Source: Pseudomonadota bacterium (GTDB taxonomy: Bacteria; Pseudomonadota; Gammaproteobacteria; Burkholderiales; SG8-39). Taken from it: a DNA stretch of 9,690 nt. A program made the translations under genes and the position numbers. The stretch is taken from positions 1 through 9,690 of the forward strand of contig QGUL01000038.1 of the NCBI GenBank assembly GCA_003242425.1, given 5' to 3'. Below the pieces are notes generated by a model that saw only the letters and a list, made by a program, of their open reading frames with translations, searched no databases and was not told the origin of the DNA. Below are positions 7,864-9,690 of this stretch, piece by piece; position 1 is the first letter of the stretch; each line of letters starts with the position of its first letter.

Positions 7864-7921
7864 GCGCTTCGACCGGCGTTAAACTTGCTTGGCTGACGGC
7901 CGAGGCAAAATCCGCTTCGAC

Positions 7922-8962
7922 ATGGAACCCGCTTCCGCCTCACCCGACCCCCAAGCCGCCCAGGCGTTTTTCGCGTACTGGGAATGGACGCCCGCGACCG
8001 GGCAGGTGAACTGGCGCCCGAATGCGCCCTGGCGGGCCACCGTCGACGATTTCCAGAGTCTGCTCGCCCTGGTCGACGAGTCGGTGCGGGCGGACCTGGC
8101 TGCGGCGTTGCGGAGCATCGCCGCGAACGGCGGCAGTTTCGCGCGCGACTACCCAGCCGCGACAGGGGGCGTGCTGCAGGTGTGTGCTGCCGCCGCGGGA
8201 CAGGACGCCGCGCGAACGGTATGGGGCATGGTGCAAGACCTCACGCGGGCGCGCGCCGAGGAAGCGGCGTTGCGGCGTGCCGCGGATACCGCGCGTGCCG
8301 ACTTCGACGCCTTCGCCTATGCCGTCTCGCACGATCTGCGTGCCCCGCTGCGTGCCATCGGCGGATTCAGCGAAGTCCTGCTGGAAAGCGAGCCCGGTAC
8401 GCTGGAGGCGAACGCCCGGCAATACCTGCCGCGCATCGTGGCGGCCACGCGGCGGATGTCGCAACTGCTCGACGACCTGCTGCAGCTCGCGCGCCTCAAC
8501 CGCGCCGAAATGCGTCCGGACTGGGTCGATCTCGCCGCGCTGGGGCGGGAAATCGCCGCGCGACTCGATGCGCAAAGCGAACGGGCGGTGCAGTTCGACG
8601 CGCCGGCGGAGCTCAACGCGTGGGGTGATCCGAAACTGCTCGAAGCGCTGTTGCAGCATCTGCTCCACAACGCCTGGAAATTCACCCGCCGCGCCGCTGC
8701 GCCGCGCGTGGAGCTGGGCGGCGTGCGGGAAAACGGTGCGCTGCGCTGCTACGTGCGCGACAACGGGGTGGGGTTCGACCCCGAATATGGCGACAAGCTG
8801 TTCCAGCCCCTGCAGCGTTTGCACCGGGCTGAAGATTTCGAAGGCTCGGGCGTCGGCCTGAGCGTCGTCAAGCGCATCGTCGAACGCCACAGCGGCGAGG
8901 TGGGCGCAAGCGGCGCGGAAAATCAGGGCGCCACGTTCTGGTTCCGGTTGCCTCTGTCCTGA
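7922..8962 (+). CDS. Soluble sensor histidine kinase, PAS-like input
   Basis: This 346-aa protein (from ATG 7922) has no transmembrane segment and no receiver domain. An N-terminal region of about 110 residues (WEWTPATGQVNW onward, ending in VWGMVQDLTRARAEE) looks like a divergent PAS fold; its ligand is unknown. A short coiled coil leads to the HisKA dimerisation helix with the H-box AVSHDLRAPLRAI, where H137 is the phosphorylated residue. The ATPase domain has the N-box HLLHNAWKF (N250), DNGVGF (280-285) and GSGVGLSVVKRI (308-319), so all ATP-binding motifs are intact. The C-terminal half resembles the kinase module of phytochrome-like kinases. An in-frame TTG at 7889 could add 11 residues. 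Neither start has a convincing Shine-Dalgarno, and I chose the ATG. No cognate response regulator is visible, and the 58-bp gap from the EAL-HDOD gene leaves operon membership open. Confidence 0.93.
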   Translation: MEPASASPDPQAAQAFFAYWEWTPATGQVNWRPNAPWRATVDDFQSLLALVDESVRADLAAALRSIAANGGSFARDYPAATGGVLQVCAAAAGQDAARTVWGMVQDLTRARAEEAALRRAADTARADFDAFAYAVSHDLRAPLRAIGGFSEVLLESEPGTLEANARQYLPRIVAATRRMSQLLDDLLQLARLNRAEMRPDWVDLAALGREIAARLDAQSERAVQFDAPAELNAWGDPKLLEALLQHLLHNAWKFTRRAAAPRVELGGVRENGALRCYVRDNGVGFDPEYGDKLFQPLQRLHRAEDFEGSGVGLSVVKRIVERHSGEVGASGAENQGATFWFRLPLS

Positions 8963-8970
8963 GTCCTCGT

Positions 8971-9690
8971 TCAACGATTCAGCAGTGCGGCCGCCGTCAC
9001 GGGCTTGCCGAACAGATAACCCTGCATGCGCTTGCAGCCTTCGGCCAGCAGGAAGACCATCTGTTCGCGCGTTTCGATGCCTTCGGCGTGGGCCGTCAGC
9101 TTGAGCGACCGGGCGAGCGCGAGAATGGCGCGCACGATGGCGGCATCGTCCTCGTTGTCGTTGACGTCACCGACGAAGGACTGGTCGATCTTGAGGATGT
9201 CGAGCGGGAAGCGCTTGAGGTAGGCGAGCGAGGAATAGCCCGTACCGAAATCGTCGATGGCCAGCCGCACCCCCAGGCGTTTGAGGCGATGCATGATCTC
9301 GCCTGCGCGTTCGGCGTCCTGCATGGCGATGCTTTCGGTGATCTCCAGTTCCAGCGCGTGCGGGGGGAGCCCCGATTCCTGCAGGATGGCTTCGATGCGT
9401 TCCACCACGGCCGGGTCGTGGAACTGCGTCGCCGACACGTTCACGGCGATGCGCAGATGGCGGTGCCCCTGCGCATGCCAGGCGGCGGTCTGCAGGCACG
9501 CCTCGCGCAGCACCCACTCGCCGATCTGCAGAATCAGGCCGGTGTCGTCGGCGATGGGAATGAATTCCTGCGGCGAGATGCTGCCGAATTCCGGGTGCTC
9601 CCAGCGCACCAGCGCTTCGCTGCCGATCAGCAGATTGCGCTCGGCGTCGTAGATGGGCTGATAGAGCACGTGCAACTGCCCGTGTCGGAT
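8971..9690 (-). CDS. EAL-domain c-di-GMP phosphodiesterase, C-terminal part (5' end outside window)
   Basis: The C-terminal 239 residues of a minus-strand protein form an EAL domain that hydrolyses cyclic di-GMP to pGpG. The frame is open to the window edge, and the first visible residues (GQLHVLYQPIYD) are the usual beginning of an EAL domain, so N-terminal domains lie outside; a GGDEF and sensory region is common but not seen. Counting from the edge, the catalytic set is complete: E25 (SEALVRW), N84 (AVNVSATQF), E116 (LEITES), D146/D147 (DDFGTGYSS), K167 (LKIDQSF), E203/E206 (AEGIET) and Q223 (QGYLFGKP). An active phosphodiesterase is expected, in contrast to the altered loop 6 of the EAL-HDOD protein nearby. 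The internal Leu codon read as TTG at 9673-9675 is not a real start. The gene converges on the histidine kinase gene, with 8 bp between the stops. Confidence 0.95.
   Translation of the reverse strand: MRHGQLHVLYQPIYDAERNLLIGSEALVRWEHPEFGSISPQEFIPIADDTGLILQIGEWVLREACLQTAAWHAQGHRHLRIAVNVSATQFHDPAVVERIEAILQESGLPPHALELEITESIAMQDAERAGEIMHRLKRLGVRLAIDDFGTGYSSLAYLKRFPLDILKIDQSFVGDVNDNEDDAAIVRAILALARSLKLTAHAEGIETREQMVFLLAEGCKRMQGYLFGKPVTAAALLNR

Noticed and set aside
7885..7911. Promoter upstream of the histidine kinase (TTGCTT ... CAAAAT)
   Set aside because: Only about half the -35 and four of six -10 positions match the sigma-70 consensus and the spacer is 15 bp. It would give a nearly leaderless mRNA, which is tempting given the absent ribosome binding site, but the match is too weak to annotate.

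Overview
The window is a GC-rich (roughly two-thirds G+C by eye), densely coding stretch of a bacterial chemotaxis operon, followed by cyclic-di-GMP and two-component signalling genes. The order cheW - receptor - Aer-like receptor - cheR - cheD - cheB, the Tsr/Tar-like signalling domains without indels, and a CheD beside an enterobacterial-style CheR and CheB point to a motile betaproteobacterium. A related gammaproteobacterium cannot be excluded. cheA and cheY would be expected upstream but lie outside the window.

Layout. Positions 1-486: 3' part of cheW. 516-2231: a transmembrane methyl-accepting receptor with a four-helix-type periplasmic domain and a C-terminal CheR/CheB tether (EWEEF). 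2232-2402: the longest non-coding gap (171 bp), with one GC-rich hairpin. 2403-3983: a PAS-containing, Aer-type redox/energy receptor. 4021-4899 cheR, 4883-5545 cheD and 5521-6585 cheB form an overlapping adaptation block. 6610-7863: an EAL-HDOD protein, 24 bp after cheB and probably in the same transcript. 7922-8962: a soluble histidine kinase. 8971-9690, minus strand: the C-terminal EAL domain of a c-di-GMP phosphodiesterase that runs off the window and converges on the kinase with 8 bp between them.

How the parts work together. CheW links receptors to CheA. CheR methylates receptors, CheB demethylates and deamidates them when phosphorylated, and CheD deamidates receptor glutamines. Both receptors keep glutamates at the three classical methylation positions of the first helix and a glutamine at the fourth, so both look adaptable. 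Only the first has its own tether. The EAL-HDOD gene and the convergent EAL gene put c-di-GMP turnover next to taxis, suggesting a link between taxis and the motile/sessile decision.

I see no mobile element, CRISPR array, RNA gene or clearly novel system. The most notable feature not explained by annotation is a 168-bp tract identical at every base, including all synonymous positions, between two otherwise diverged receptor genes. This looks like gene conversion.
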